Source of the DNA: Lachnospiraceae bacterium
Lineage (GTDB): Bacteria > Bacillota > Clostridia > Lachnospirales > Lachnospiraceae
Length of the DNA stretch: 34,211 nt
NCBI GenBank assembly: GCA_900770785.1
Contig: CAAGLJ010000034.1
Span: 1 to 34,211 of the forward strand
Direction of reading: 5' to 3'
A model generated the notes under the pieces. That model ran no database searches. It was not told the DNA's origin and saw only the letters and a program-made list of their open reading frames with translations. Positions 22,691 through 31,552 of the stretch are shown here, piece by piece. Numbering within the stretch: the stretch's first letter is position 1; each line of letters opens with the position of its first letter. Made by a program: the position numbers and the translations under genes.

Positions 22691-24613
22691 TTACAGCTGA
22701 AATACTGCTGCACCAAAGGCAGGCAGGGTAAAGGCAATAGAATAGGGTTTGTCGTCCCAGGGCTTTCTCTGGGGAATAATTTCATCCGGGATGCTTCCTC
22801 CCTTTCCGGCGAAACGCACATCATCGCTGTTGAGCAGCAATTTGCATTTTTTTCGGGCAGGAACGCCAAGCCGATAATCTTCCCATTCCATAGGAGTCAT
22901 ATTCATTACAAACAGCAGCTTCTTTTTTCCATCCCTGCTTTTACGGATAAAGGAATAAACGCTTCTTTCACAATCATTGCAGTTTACCCATTCAAACCCG
23001 GCCCAGTCATTGTCAATTTCATACATGGCAGGGTTGCTGGTATACAGCTTCAAAAGCTCCTTTACATACTCCTGCATTCCGTGATTTAAAGGATTTTCCA
23101 ATAAAAACCAGTCCAGCTCCCTGGCCTCGCTCCACTCCCGTTCCTGGCCAAATTCCTGTCCCATAAACAGCAGTTTCTTGCCTGAATGACCAAACATGAA
23201 GGTATAGCCGCAACGAAGATTTGCGTATTTATCCACCTGATAGCCGGGCATCTTGTTCACCATAGAGCATTTCAGATGCACTACCTCGTCATGAGAAAGG
23301 GGCAAAATATAATTCTCGGAGCTGTTATAGCTCATGGCAAAGGTCATTCCATGATGAGCATTCTTTTTAAAATAAGGATCCAGCTTCATATATTCACAGA
23401 AATCATGCATCCAGCCCATATTCCATTTAAAGCTGAAGCCCAGTCCATCCTCTTCCACCTTTCCGGTTACTCTAGGCCAGGCTGTCGATTCTTCCGCAAT
23501 GGTCATCACTCCGGGATATGTACCTCTGATTACAGAATTAAAATGCTTGAAAAATTCAATAGCCTCCAGATTCTTGTTGCCGCCGTATTTATTGGCTACC
23601 CACTCTCCATCCTGTTTTCCGTAATCCAGATAAAGCATGGATGCCACCGCATCCACCCGAAGACCATCCACATGAAACTCCTTAATCCAGAAAAGGGCAT
23701 TGGCAATAAGAAAATTCTTGACCTCCATTTTACCATAATTAAAAATCTTGGTTCCCCAGTCCGGATGCTCTCCCAGCCGTTTATCCGGATGCTCATAAAG
23801 ACAGGTTCCATCAAATTCTGCCAGTCCATGAGCATCTTTAGGGAAATGAGCCGGTACCCAGTCCAGAATTACACCTATTCTATTGCGGTGGAGTGTATTG
23901 ATTAAATACATGAAATCCTCCGGGGTTCCATAGCGGGAGGTAGGTGCATAGTAGCCGGTCACCTGATACCCCCAGGAACCGTCAAAGGGATGCTCCGCAA
24001 TACCCATCAGCTCCACATGGGTGTATTTCATTTCCTTCAAATACTCTACGATTCGATCTGCAAACTCCCGATAATTATAGAATCCGTCAGGAGTCCCATC
24101 GGGATGCTTCATCCAGGAACCAATATGACATTCATAGATAGCCAGAGGCTCCTCATTCATATCCTTCTTATCCCGCTCACCAAGCCACTGATCATCGGTC
24201 CATTTAAAGCCACTGATGTCTGTGGTCATGGAAGCCGTACCGGGACGCATCTCTGCTGCATTAGCAAAGGGATCTGCCTTATACAGTTTGTTTCCCTCGG
24301 GAGTAGTAATCAAATATTTATACAGCTCTCCCGTACCTACGCCGGGAAAGAAGCCTGCATAGATTCCTCCGGGCCCCAGCCTCTTTAATTCATGGCTGCT
24401 TTCATTCCAATCATTAAAGGTGCCAATCACATGAACACTGGCTGCATTGGGTGCCCAAACAGCAAAATACATTCCCTTTTTTCCCTTTTCCTGAGAAATA
24501 TGCGCCCCCAGCTTCTTATAAATATCGTAATGTGTTCCCTGGGCAAATAAATATTCGTCATCCTTAGAGATAAAAACCTGCCCCACACTGCTTTTATTCT
24601 GTTTAACTGCCAT
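22691..24613 (-). CDS. glgB: 1,4-alpha-glucan branching enzyme
   Basis: GlgB cuts alpha-1,4 glucan chains and rejoins them as alpha-1,6 branches during glycogen synthesis. The 640-residue protein has an N-terminal carbohydrate-binding/early-set domain (about residues 25-125, with FAVWAPNAASVHVIGTFNDW), a GH13 barrel and a C-terminal all-beta domain. Catalytic residues are visible: the Asp of DGLRVDAV near residue 321, the Glu of MTIAEEST near 374 and the Asp of LSHDEVVH near 442. The ATG at 24613 follows AGGGGGG by six bases; a TTG at 24619 is less likely. It starts 19 bases after the TPR-AAA gene, forming an apparent operon. No other glycogen gene is nearby. A terminator lies at 22604-22657. 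Confidence 0.96.
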   Translation of the reverse strand: MAVKQNKSSVGQVFISKDDEYLFAQGTHYDIYKKLGAHISQEKGKKGMYFAVWAPNAASVHVIGTFNDWNESSHELKRLGPGGIYAGFFPGVGTGELYKYLITTPEGNKLYKADPFANAAEMRPGTASMTTDISGFKWTDDQWLGERDKKDMNEEPLAIYECHIGSWMKHPDGTPDGFYNYREFADRIVEYLKEMKYTHVELMGIAEHPFDGSWGYQVTGYYAPTSRYGTPEDFMYLINTLHRNRIGVILDWVPAHFPKDAHGLAEFDGTCLYEHPDKRLGEHPDWGTKIFNYGKMEVKNFLIANALFWIKEFHVDGLRVDAVASMLYLDYGKQDGEWVANKYGGNKNLEAIEFFKHFNSVIRGTYPGVMTIAEESTAWPRVTGKVEEDGLGFSFKWNMGWMHDFCEYMKLDPYFKKNAHHGMTFAMSYNSSENYILPLSHDEVVHLKCSMVNKMPGYQVDKYANLRCGYTFMFGHSGKKLLFMGQEFGQEREWSEARELDWFLLENPLNHGMQEYVKELLKLYTSNPAMYEIDNDWAGFEWVNCNDCERSVYSFIRKSRDGKKKLLFVMNMTPMEWEDYRLGVPARKKCKLLLNSDDVRFAGKGGSIPDEIIPQRKPWDDKPYSIAFTLPAFGAAVFQL

Positions 24614-24632
24614 ATCCAACCCCCCTTATATT

Positions 24633-27287
24633 CTACATAAAATCCTTTTCCCGTAAGATGACCATATCCTCTTCATCATATCGCTTTCCTAAAATCAAAT
24701 CGAAAAAATGCTGCAGATTCTTCCTGTTTGCATTAGCAATAGCCTCGTCCACCAGCTCTCTTACCTCAGCTACGGTTACAATATGATCACTGGTCTGCCG
24801 GTCTTCAATTCTGGTCTGAAGAGCCAGCATACCCAATTCATCAATAGCATATTCCAAATGCTGTGCATACTGCCTTCCATAGGCTGCAAGCGCATCATTA
24901 TTCAACTCCTCAATCTCTATCCGGGCATTAAAGAAGGGGGCTATGGAAGGATAAGCCGCCAGCATTCGCCTGATTGCCTTTTTATTATCTTCCAGAATAA
25001 CCACAATCCCCGACTGTTCCTGATTCAATGCCTTCAGCAGCTTCATTACCGCCTGGCTGTTCATACCGCTGGCCTTTTCGATAATCAGACCACCATTGTT
25101 CAGCTTACTGATAGTACTGTCAATATTTCTGCTGTTTAAGGAGGCTCCTGATACCTTGGCAATGACTCCGGAAAAATTGGCATCCGTCATCTGGATATCC
25201 TTCATAATATTCTTGGCCAGAGTCACTGTTCCCGAAGCTGCCTCACCGGAAATAATCACATTCCCGGTATAAGCCGCAAGACTGATTAAATCCAGCGCCT
25301 TCATAAACCGTTTTCTGCCGCCCTTCGTCTGGATGAAGGGACCAAAGAGACTTCTCTCTTCCTCGGTCAGTTCCCGAATGACCTCCTGACCCTCCTCCCT
25401 GGAGATTTCCTCTCCGGGAACTTCTTCCCCGAGGGTTTCCTCCTCGAGAGTTTTCTCCTCGAGAGTTTTCTCTCGAGTATCCCCCCGCTCTGTCATAGAA
25501 GGTTTTTCATCCTGCCGGGTATCTGCAACATTCTTCCCTATACCCTTTTCTTCTGCTTCCTCATCGGAAATCTCTTCCCCGGTCAGCCCTGCCCTGATTT
25601 CTTCTGTTTCTTCCTCTGCGGACTGTACCAGCTCCTCCAAATCTGTTACAGGCTCTTCAATTTCTGCCAGTTCTTCTACTTCCGGTAATTCTTCCTCATC
25701 AGGCAGTATTTTTCTCTCGGTCAGCTCCTCCATTTCCGGCAGCTCGCTCCTGCCATCTGCATCCTGCTGCAAAACACCCTTTTCCTGCTGAGCCTCTTCC
25801 TTTTCCAGCTGCTCCAGAATACCGTCTCTTACCTTTGCATCAAAGTCACTGAACATACTGCCGGTCTGAGCCAGTACCTTCTGGGTAAGCTTGGCTTTCC
25901 TCTTCTCTTCATACTCTTTTTTGGTTTTTTCCCATTCAACCAAAACCTCATCTATATTCATCTGACCGGTAATCTGCTTTTCCACTCTGGCTTCTTCCGG
26001 TACCACCAGACTGATTTGACCATCATAATCCTGGGTAAGAAGCTTTGCCATCTGAGCCGGTATCTCCTCCTGAACCGGCTGAACCAGAGGACGCTTCATA
26101 ATCTCTTTTATGGAAGGAATCTCCTTGGTAACCTCCTCCGTCGTTCCTCCCGTCCTGACAGGCTCTTCTGCTTCCCTGACCCTATCCCTGGAAATCTCCT
26201 GAATCTTCGGCTCAAGCAGTACTTCTTTTACCACCTTTGGTACTATTTGTTCATTTGGTGCCTCCTGGAATGGCGGCTTGTCAATATCCACTTCTGTAGC
26301 AGGAGTATTCTTTTTCAACTCTTTTTCTGGAACAGAAACTTCAGCAGGTTTTAATTCCTGTGCCATTTCTTCGGTGTTATCGGTAAAAAAGACCTCCTGC
26401 AAATTGGTTCCGGTATCATACATAGGAGCCATAATCTGGCTTGTTACCGGCCCCAGTCCCGGTTCAGTCACCGGTTCCTGATGCACTGCAGCCTGTACAG
26501 GTGTTGATTCCTCATTGCTCAACACCTCCTTCATGCTTTCTGCCAATGCCTTTTGCAAATTGATTGTGTCATACTTTCCCATTTTCATGGGCTTTACCTG
26601 GATATCCAGCTCTTCCGGCGGCTTAACCACCTCTTGTGCAGGCTGCTTCTGTGGAGGCAATGCCTCTTTTTTTCCTCCCATCAGATGCTCATAGCTGGCC
26701 TGCTGGACAGGGCTTAAGGGCTGATGCAGCATTTTCAGCTCCATGGCCTTTTTTACGTATCGCCCTTCACTGAACCACAAAATCAGTTGGTCACACTCTT
26801 CTACACATTTGGTTGCCAGTCCGATTCTATGATATAAATAAGCCAGCTCATATCCCCATTTTTCCCGATAATCCCGCTTCTTCAGCTCTTCCAGAACAGC
26901 AATACGCTCTTCCAGACTCACCTCCTGGGCCTCATACAACTTATACTGTAAAACAAATTTACCATTATCCATGGGTGCCAGCTGTACAAATTCCTTATAA
27001 TATTCGATTGCCTGTACGACCTCTCCCATTTTGATGCAAAGCTCACATAAGGAGTAGAGAATCATCCTTCCTCCGGGGTGACGTTCATAGGCCATCAGCA
27101 GCAATTCCTTACTCTCTTTATAACGGCGGTTTACCTTATATAAATCACTGACCGTACACAGCATAGCCACGCTGCGAACTCTGGTCCAGTCTATTTCATC
27201 AGCAATTTTAACTGCCTTTTGAAACTCTCTTTTGGAAATTAAAGCCTTAATCTCCTCTGCTTTTAATTTATATTCCTGCTTATCCAA
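24633..27287 (-). CDS. TPR protein with a degenerate AAA-ATPase-like C-terminus
   Basis: The 884-residue protein has three parts. Residues 1 to about 190 are tetratricopeptide-like helix pairs (KAVKIADEIDW, AIEYYKEFVQLAPMDNG). About 205-640 is a low-complexity region rich in Glu, Pro and Val, with pentad repeats near 610. About 640-884 resembles an AAA module: SLFGPFIQTKGGRKRFMKAL, a P-loop-like ISGEAASGTVTLAK, LNNGGLIIEKASGM at the Walker B place, then an AAA lid. The P-loop lacks its Lys and the Walker B acids are replaced, so it probably does not hydrolyse ATP. The start is TTG at 27287 with GAGGTG seven bases upstream and no nearby ATG. glgB follows after 19 bases. The biological role is unknown. 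Confidence 0.75.
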   Translation of the reverse strand: MDKQEYKLKAEEIKALISKREFQKAVKIADEIDWTRVRSVAMLCTVSDLYKVNRRYKESKELLLMAYERHPGGRMILYSLCELCIKMGEVVQAIEYYKEFVQLAPMDNGKFVLQYKLYEAQEVSLEERIAVLEELKKRDYREKWGYELAYLYHRIGLATKCVEECDQLILWFSEGRYVKKAMELKMLHQPLSPVQQASYEHLMGGKKEALPPQKQPAQEVVKPPEELDIQVKPMKMGKYDTINLQKALAESMKEVLSNEESTPVQAAVHQEPVTEPGLGPVTSQIMAPMYDTGTNLQEVFFTDNTEEMAQELKPAEVSVPEKELKKNTPATEVDIDKPPFQEAPNEQIVPKVVKEVLLEPKIQEISRDRVREAEEPVRTGGTTEEVTKEIPSIKEIMKRPLVQPVQEEIPAQMAKLLTQDYDGQISLVVPEEARVEKQITGQMNIDEVLVEWEKTKKEYEEKRKAKLTQKVLAQTGSMFSDFDAKVRDGILEQLEKEEAQQEKGVLQQDADGRSELPEMEELTERKILPDEEELPEVEELAEIEEPVTDLEELVQSAEEETEEIRAGLTGEEISDEEAEEKGIGKNVADTRQDEKPSMTERGDTREKTLEEKTLEEETLGEEVPGEEISREEGQEVIRELTEEERSLFGPFIQTKGGRKRFMKALDLISLAAYTGNVIISGEAASGTVTLAKNIMKDIQMTDANFSGVIAKVSGASLNSRNIDSTISKLNNGGLIIEKASGMNSQAVMKLLKALNQEQSGIVVILEDNKKAIRRMLAAYPSIAPFFNARIEIEELNNDALAAYGRQYAQHLEYAIDELGMLALQTRIEDRQTSDHIVTVAEVRELVDEAIANANRKNLQHFFDLILGKRYDEEDMVILREKDFM
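25413..25472. repeat. 15-bp tandem repeat inside the TPR-AAA gene
   Basis: Four 15-base units lie in tandem. The last two (25443-25457 and 25458-25472) are identical, CTCGAGAGTTTTCTC; the two before are degenerate. On the coding strand they encode Glu-rich pentads (KTLEE, KTLEE, ETLGE, EVPGE). The unit is a multiple of three, so copy number changes would keep the frame. Confidence 0.85.
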
Positions 27288-27346
27288 AATGACACCTCAA
27301 TGCTTGTCTATATTCTGTGTAGAGTAACCCACTTTTAATCCCATTT

Positions 27347-27375
27347 AGTGTATCACAGCCCTTTTAAAAATACAA
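27347..27375 (-). promoter_or_regulatory. candidate promoter of the TPR-glgB operon
   Basis: On the minus strand TTGTAT (27375-27370) and TACACT (27352-27347) are 17 bases apart, and TGA before the -10 box gives an extended -10. Both hexamers are imperfect. The -35 overlaps the end of the upstream terminator stem. The start codon is about 60 bases downstream. Confidence 0.4.
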
Positions 27376-27412
27376 GGAAGATATCCTTTTCCTTAAGGTC
27401 TATCTTCCTTGT
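27366..27412 (-). terminator. terminator of the zinc-ribbon protein gene
   Basis: On the minus strand ACAAGGAAGATA (27412-27401) pairs perfectly with TATCTTCCTTGT (27383-27372) over 12 bp, with a 17-base loop that itself contains CCTTAAGG. ATTTTT follows. It ends the transcript of the gene at 27455-27841. Confidence 0.85.
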
Positions 27413-27454
27413 TATCTTGCCGGTTTTAATTTAAATTATTCGGGGAAAATATCT

Positions 27455-27841
27455 TTATGTCCGCCGAATCATTTTCCGCCCGCATAAAGGACAGGTAATC
27501 TCGATTTTCCCCTTCCTTCTAGGAACACGAATCTTACGATTACAGCCTTTGCAGCGGTAAATTTTATGGGTTTTTCGCATGGACGTCCTTAGCTTGCAAA
27601 ACTCTATTTCCTGCAAAAACCTGCGATTCTCCTCTCGCCTTTTATATACATCCCTGGATATGACTCTGTACAGACTGTAAAGAAGACCTGCCAAACCCAG
27701 GATTTTCAATGGAGAAAATGTAATCAGACCACCCAGCAGGTAAACTATAACAGAGGGGTAAAAAACCGCCATTTCCAGCTCATCCCTTCCATTTCTTCCA
27801 ACCATAAATCGTTGTATATGCCATTTAATCTTATTCCACAT
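27455..27841 (-). CDS. zinc-ribbon membrane protein of unknown function
   Basis: The 128-residue protein has an N-terminal stretch IQRFMVGRNGRDEL, two membrane helices (about residues 24-62, including FYPSVIVYLLGGLITFS and ILGLAGLLYSLYRV), a basic linker and a C-terminal zinc ribbon with two Cys pairs, YRCKGC and ITCPLCGRKMIRRT, joined by NRKIRVPRRKGKIE. This layout is common in Clostridia as a small membrane protein of unknown role. The ATG at 27841 is chosen because relatives begin shortly before RFMxGRxGxDxL; its ribosome site (GGAG, 12 bases upstream) is distant, and an upstream TTG/ATG extension to 27928 is open. The ABC-F gene diverges from it, and a strong terminator follows it. Confidence 0.75.
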   Translation of the reverse strand: MWNKIKWHIQRFMVGRNGRDELEMAVFYPSVIVYLLGGLITFSPLKILGLAGLLYSLYRVISRDVYKRREENRRFLQEIEFCKLRTSMRKTHKIYRCKGCNRKIRVPRRKGKIEITCPLCGRKMIRRT

Positions 27842-27973
27842 CAGCTGCTTTTGCTCCAATCCGGCGACCTGGAAATACCATCCAGCCTTCCTGTTTACGT
27901 TTCTTTGTCTGTTTGTACTATAACACAATAGAAAAAGAATGCAATAGGGATTATTTTCTTTTTAGAAATTAAA

Positions 27974-28002
27974 TAGATTTTTTATTTGTCCTGTGATATG
28001 AT
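27974..28002 (+). promoter_or_regulatory. candidate extended -10 promoter of the ABC-F gene
   Basis: TATGAT (27997-28002) is preceded by TGA, giving an extended -10 element. A weak -35, TAGATT (27974-27979), is 17 bases upstream. The start codon at 28033 is about 30 bases downstream, with TAAGGAGGAAAT between. Confidence 0.5.
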
Positions 28003-28032
28003 ACCCTTGTTTATGCAATATAAGGAGGAAAT

Positions 28033-29589
28033 ATGAGTATACTTAATGTGGAGCATCTGACTCATGGCTTTGGAGACCGGGCTATTTTTAATGACGTTTC
28101 TTTTCGTCTTTTAAAGGGAGAGCATATTGGTCTGATTGGTGCCAACGGAGAGGGCAAGTCCACCTTTATGAATATTATTACCGGAAAACTGATGCCCGAT
28201 GAGGGAAAAGTAGAATGGGCTAAAAATGTCCGGGTAGGCTATCTGGATCAGCACACCGTTTTAAAGCCCGGTATGACTATCCGGGATGTACTGGCCTGTG
28301 CATTCGATTTTCTGTTTGAGATGGAAACCCGGATGAATGAAATCTGCGAAAAGATGGGTGAGGCTTCGGAAGAAGAGCTGGAAGCCTGTATGGAGGAGCT
28401 GGGAACCATTCAGGATTTATTGACGGTTCATGATTTTTATCTTATCGATTCCAAAGTAGAGGAGGTAGGGCGCGCTCTGGGACTCAGTGACATCGGCCTG
28501 GATAGAGAGGTATCTGATTTAAGCGGCGGTCAACGCACCAGGGTTTTATTGGGTAAGCTGCTTTTGGAAAAACCGGATATTCTTTTATTGGACGAGCCCA
28601 CTAACTATCTGGACGCAGAGCATATTGAGTGGCTTAAGCGATATCTTAACGATTATGAAAATGCCTTTATTTTAATCTCCCATGATATTCCCTTTTTAAA
28701 CAGTGTGATTAACCTGATTTATCACATGGATAATCAGGAATTAAACCGCTATGTGGGTGATTACTACAAGTTTGAAGAGGTTTACGCCATGAAAAAGGCT
28801 CAGCTGGAGGCTGCCTACAACAGACAGCAGAAGGAAATTGCGGATCTGAAGGACTTTGTTGCCAGAAATAAGGCCAGAGTATCCACCCGCAATATGGCCA
28901 TGTCCCGTCAGAAGAAGCTGGACAAAATGGAGATGATTGAGCTGGCTGCCGAAAAGCCCAAGCCGGAATTTCATTTCAGGCAGGCCCGCACTCCGGGACG
29001 GTATATTTTTCAGACAAAGGATTTAATAATCGGTTATGATGAACCTCTTTCTTCTCCTTTGAATCTGGAAATGGAGCGTGGAGAAAAGATTGCTCTTATC
29101 GGCTCTAACGGTATTGGTAAAACCACCCTGTTAAAATCTATCCTGGGTCTGATTCCCGCTTTAGAGGGCAGTGTGGAACTGGATCCGTATCTGAGCATCG
29201 GATACTTTGAACAGGAAATGGCTGGAGGAATTGAAACCACCTGTCTTGAGGAAATCTGGCAGGAATTTCCTGCTTTTACTCAATATGAGGTACGCTCTGC
29301 CCTGGCTAAGTGCGGACTCACCACCAAGCATATTGAAAGCAAAGTAAAGGTTTTAAGCGGCGGAGAGCAGGCAAAGGTAAGGCTGTGCAAGCTAATCAAC
29401 CGGGAAACCAACGTCCTTTTACTGGACGAGCCCACCAATCACCTGGATGTGGATGCTAAAGAAGAATTGCAGCGGGCTCTTAAGGCTTATGGGGGCAGTA
29501 TCCTTATGGTCTGCCATGAGCCGGAGTTCTATGAAGGATGGGCCACAAGGGTTTTAGATTGTACCAAATGGACAACAAAGATTTTTTAA
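28033..29589 (+). CDS. ABC-F family ATPase (YkpA-like)
   Basis: This 518-residue cytoplasmic protein has two ABC ATPase domains in one chain and no membrane helix, the mark of the ABC-F family, whose studied members act on ribosomes. Domain one has Walker A GANGEGKS at about 37-44, signature LSGGQRT and Walker B ILLLDEPTNYLD. Domain two has GSNGIGKT, LSGGEQAKV and VLLLDEPTNHLD. The interdomain linker includes FVARNKARVSTRNMAMSRQK, typical of the group. Overall it closely recalls the YkpA subgroup of Firmicutes, which is not a known resistance group. AGGAGG stands seven bases before the ATG at 28033. A bidirectional terminator follows. Confidence 0.93.
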   Translation: MSILNVEHLTHGFGDRAIFNDVSFRLLKGEHIGLIGANGEGKSTFMNIITGKLMPDEGKVEWAKNVRVGYLDQHTVLKPGMTIRDVLACAFDFLFEMETRMNEICEKMGEASEEELEACMEELGTIQDLLTVHDFYLIDSKVEEVGRALGLSDIGLDREVSDLSGGQRTRVLLGKLLLEKPDILLLDEPTNYLDAEHIEWLKRYLNDYENAFILISHDIPFLNSVINLIYHMDNQELNRYVGDYYKFEEVYAMKKAQLEAAYNRQQKEIADLKDFVARNKARVSTRNMAMSRQKKLDKMEMIELAAEKPKPEFHFRQARTPGRYIFQTKDLIIGYDEPLSSPLNLEMERGEKIALIGSNGIGKTTLLKSILGLIPALEGSVELDPYLSIGYFEQEMAGGIETTCLEEIWQEFPAFTQYEVRSALAKCGLTTKHIESKVKVLSGGEQAKVRLCKLINRETNVLLLDEPTNHLDVDAKEELQRALKAYGGSILMVCHEPEFYEGWATRVLDCTKWTTKIF

Positions 29590-29596
29590 TTTTTGC

Positions 29597-29619
29597 AAAA
29601 GCCGGGTCACCCGGCTTTT
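29597..29619. terminator. bidirectional terminator between ABC-F and restriction endonuclease genes
   Basis: AAAAGCCGGG and CCCGGCTTTT form a perfect 10-bp stem with a TCA loop, lying in the 33 bases between the two convergent stop codons. The A and T ends provide a T tract on either strand. Confidence 0.88.
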
Positions 29620-29622
29620 AAA

Positions 29623-30363
29623 TTAGTCTCCCGAATTAAACTCCACAAGTTTTTCCCAGTCAATACTACCGTCATCCCGGCAGAAACTATTGGAAAATTC
29701 TCTAACCAATCTATTTGCTGCCCTATTATAACTTTCCTTATAGTCAGTAACATATTTCTCCGGCATAGTTCCCATATAGCCAATAATCTTTATGTAAAAG
29801 TCCTCATCACCTGTCAATTCTGCCCAGAAACGTTTTCCAGCCAGTTCCTGATACATTTTCGGTTTCCCTCTGCCGGAATCTTTCTTCTTTCCATAGCAAT
29901 AACCAATATATGCTTCATATCTTGCTTTTGCCTGTTGCGCCAACTTAGAGGCCGCTGTAAAGTTCTGCTCCTGACGTTTTTTGCTGTCTGAATTGAATAC
30001 TGATGGGCCACTTTTCACCGCTATAGCAGAAATAGTATTTGTTTCTTTGTTTTGAATCATAATATCAATGCCCTCTGCCAATGCTTTATTTCCACCACTT
30101 GCAGCAATGGCTATCGGTTCAAAAAAACAGTTGCCGAAAATGGTCTCTTCACTGGAGCTTACGAATGCTGTCAGGACAGAATCCACAATTTCCGTTGCAC
30201 TTTGCATAGCTTTTGCACGGTATAGATAGGGATTTTTGCGTTTCATTACCTTCTGTATATTTAGTCCATCTATTTTCTCAATTAATGTCCCATAAAAAGT
30301 TTCTAATGCAGAGGCTATTGCCTGAATAACTGCCTGTTCATCATATGAATTATTTAATGGCAT
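29623..30363 (-). CDS. type II restriction endonuclease (PmeII-like)
   Basis: The 246-residue protein is the likely DNA-cleaving partner of the adjacent methyltransferase. Its N-terminal half contains VMKRKNPYLYRAKAMQSATE, which I associate with PmeII-type restriction enzymes. A PD-(D/E)xK-like core follows: SSSEET near residue 70, the Asp of EGIDIMIQ near 100 and the Lys of AVKSGPS near 117. The cut site cannot be told. The ATG at 30363 is chosen because GGGGGG lies seven bases before it; an upstream frame to 30411 lies inside the methyltransferase gene. The chosen start overlaps the methyltransferase end by 14 bases. The gene is read as intact; the sub-family name is less certain than the enzyme class. 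Confidence 0.75.
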   Translation of the reverse strand: MPLNNSYDEQAVIQAIASALETFYGTLIEKIDGLNIQKVMKRKNPYLYRAKAMQSATEIVDSVLTAFVSSSEETIFGNCFFEPIAIAASGGNKALAEGIDIMIQNKETNTISAIAVKSGPSVFNSDSKKRQEQNFTAASKLAQQAKARYEAYIGYCYGKKKDSGRGKPKMYQELAGKRFWAELTGDEDFYIKIIGYMGTMPEKYVTDYKESYNRAANRLVREFSNSFCRDDGSIDWEKLVEFNSGD

Positions 30364-31552
30364 ATAAATTCCCCCCCAATTCAATTGCACTTCTGATTTT
30401 ATTATGCACATTCGTCCCTCTAAATCGTTTCGTCTGAACCAAAGAAGTACTATCTGCTACAGAAATAACTGCCTTCCCAATGGCCTCTGCCAACCCCACT
30501 GGGACAGCATTTCCAATTTGACGGTATTTTGCAGCCGTAGTACCTGTAAAAATCCAATCATCTGGGAACTGCTGAATTCTTGCACATTCTTTTACACTCA
30601 ATGGTCTATTCTGTGCAGGGTGGCACATCATTGTTGCTTTCTGAACCGGAGATGTAACCACTGTTGGAGAAGGCTGATTATATGATAATCTTCTATAGAA
30701 ACCAACCTTACCGCCTCCAGACTTATATGCTCCTCCCATGGCAATGGGAATAATATCCTCCGGTAAATCTCTCCAGTTTCCACCCTCCGGAACCATTTTT
30801 AAAAATTTCAAACGTTCCTCACTCATAGTTGCGCATTCACCATGTTCAAATTCCAAATCTTCAATCACACTTCTGACAGTTTTCCACTGATACTCTTTGT
30901 TCTGGTGCATTTGAAAGTGCGTAGGAATTGGAAGAAAAATATCTTCATTATCGCGGCTTCCAATTAATATAAATCTCTCTCTAAACTGTGGAACGCCATA
31001 ATTTACAGCATCAAGCACTCCATATACCGTTTTGTATCCTAATTTATCAAATTCAGCCAGAATCACATCCAATACCGTACCTAAGCTTTGTTTGGGATTA
31101 CTTTCATCTCTTTGAGATAACGGTGCATGCAAGGGTGCAGACATGATTCCTTTTACATTTTCCATTACAAAGAATCGGGGGCGAATATAGTCTATCATGC
31201 GGATAAAATCCATAAATAAACTTCCTCTTGGATCATTTATCCCTAACCGTTTCCCTGCTGTAGAAAAAGGTTGGCAAGGTGGTCCACCGCAAATTAAAAA
31301 CGGTTCCCCAACTGCTAACCCTGCCATATCTAACAATTGTTGTGACCCAATCTCTCTAATATCTCCTCCCATCACTTTATGTCCATTCGCCCTCATGGTT
31401 TTTACACATGAACTATCAAAATCCTGACCAATTACAACGTTTAAGCCAGCCTTCCCTAATCCAATATCCAATCCCATAGCTCCGGAAAACAAAGAAATAA
31501 CATCTCTATTATCAGCATACTTACCATAATCACTCTGTTTTATATTATGCAT
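30350..31552 (-). CDS. C5-cytosine DNA methyltransferase
   Basis: This enzyme methylates cytosine at carbon 5 in a target sequence and protects host DNA from the neighbouring endonuclease. The 400-residue protein has motif I DVISLFSGAMGLDIGL (residues 17-32), motif IV GGPPCQPFS with the catalytic Cys at 93, motif VI ENV at 131-133, motif VIII QFRERF at 189-194 and motif X RQIGNAVPVGLAEAIG near the end. The target-recognition region is about 240-310. All key residues are present. Its ATG overlaps the HTH gene stop as TAATG, and the endonuclease starts inside its end, so the three genes form one operon in the order regulator, methyltransferase, endonuclease. Confidence 0.96.
   Translation of the reverse strand: MHNIKQSDYGKYADNRDVISLFSGAMGLDIGLGKAGLNVVIGQDFDSSCVKTMRANGHKVMGGDIREIGSQQLLDMAGLAVGEPFLICGGPPCQPFSTAGKRLGINDPRGSLFMDFIRMIDYIRPRFFVMENVKGIMSAPLHAPLSQRDESNPKQSLGTVLDVILAEFDKLGYKTVYGVLDAVNYGVPQFRERFILIGSRDNEDIFLPIPTHFQMHQNKEYQWKTVRSVIEDLEFEHGECATMSEERLKFLKMVPEGGNWRDLPEDIIPIAMGGAYKSGGGKVGFYRRLSYNQPSPTVVTSPVQKATMMCHPAQNRPLSVKECARIQQFPDDWIFTGTTAAKYRQIGNAVPVGLAEAIGKAVISVADSTSLVQTKRFRGTNVHNKIRSAIELGGNLYAIK

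Noticed and set aside
23186..23905. A 239-codon open frame on the plus strand opposite glgB, and others like it opposite ahcY, flagellin and the receptor.
   Set aside because: They lie inside strongly supported genes, have no ribosome site and show no recognisable protein pattern; they follow from codon bias on the coding strand.
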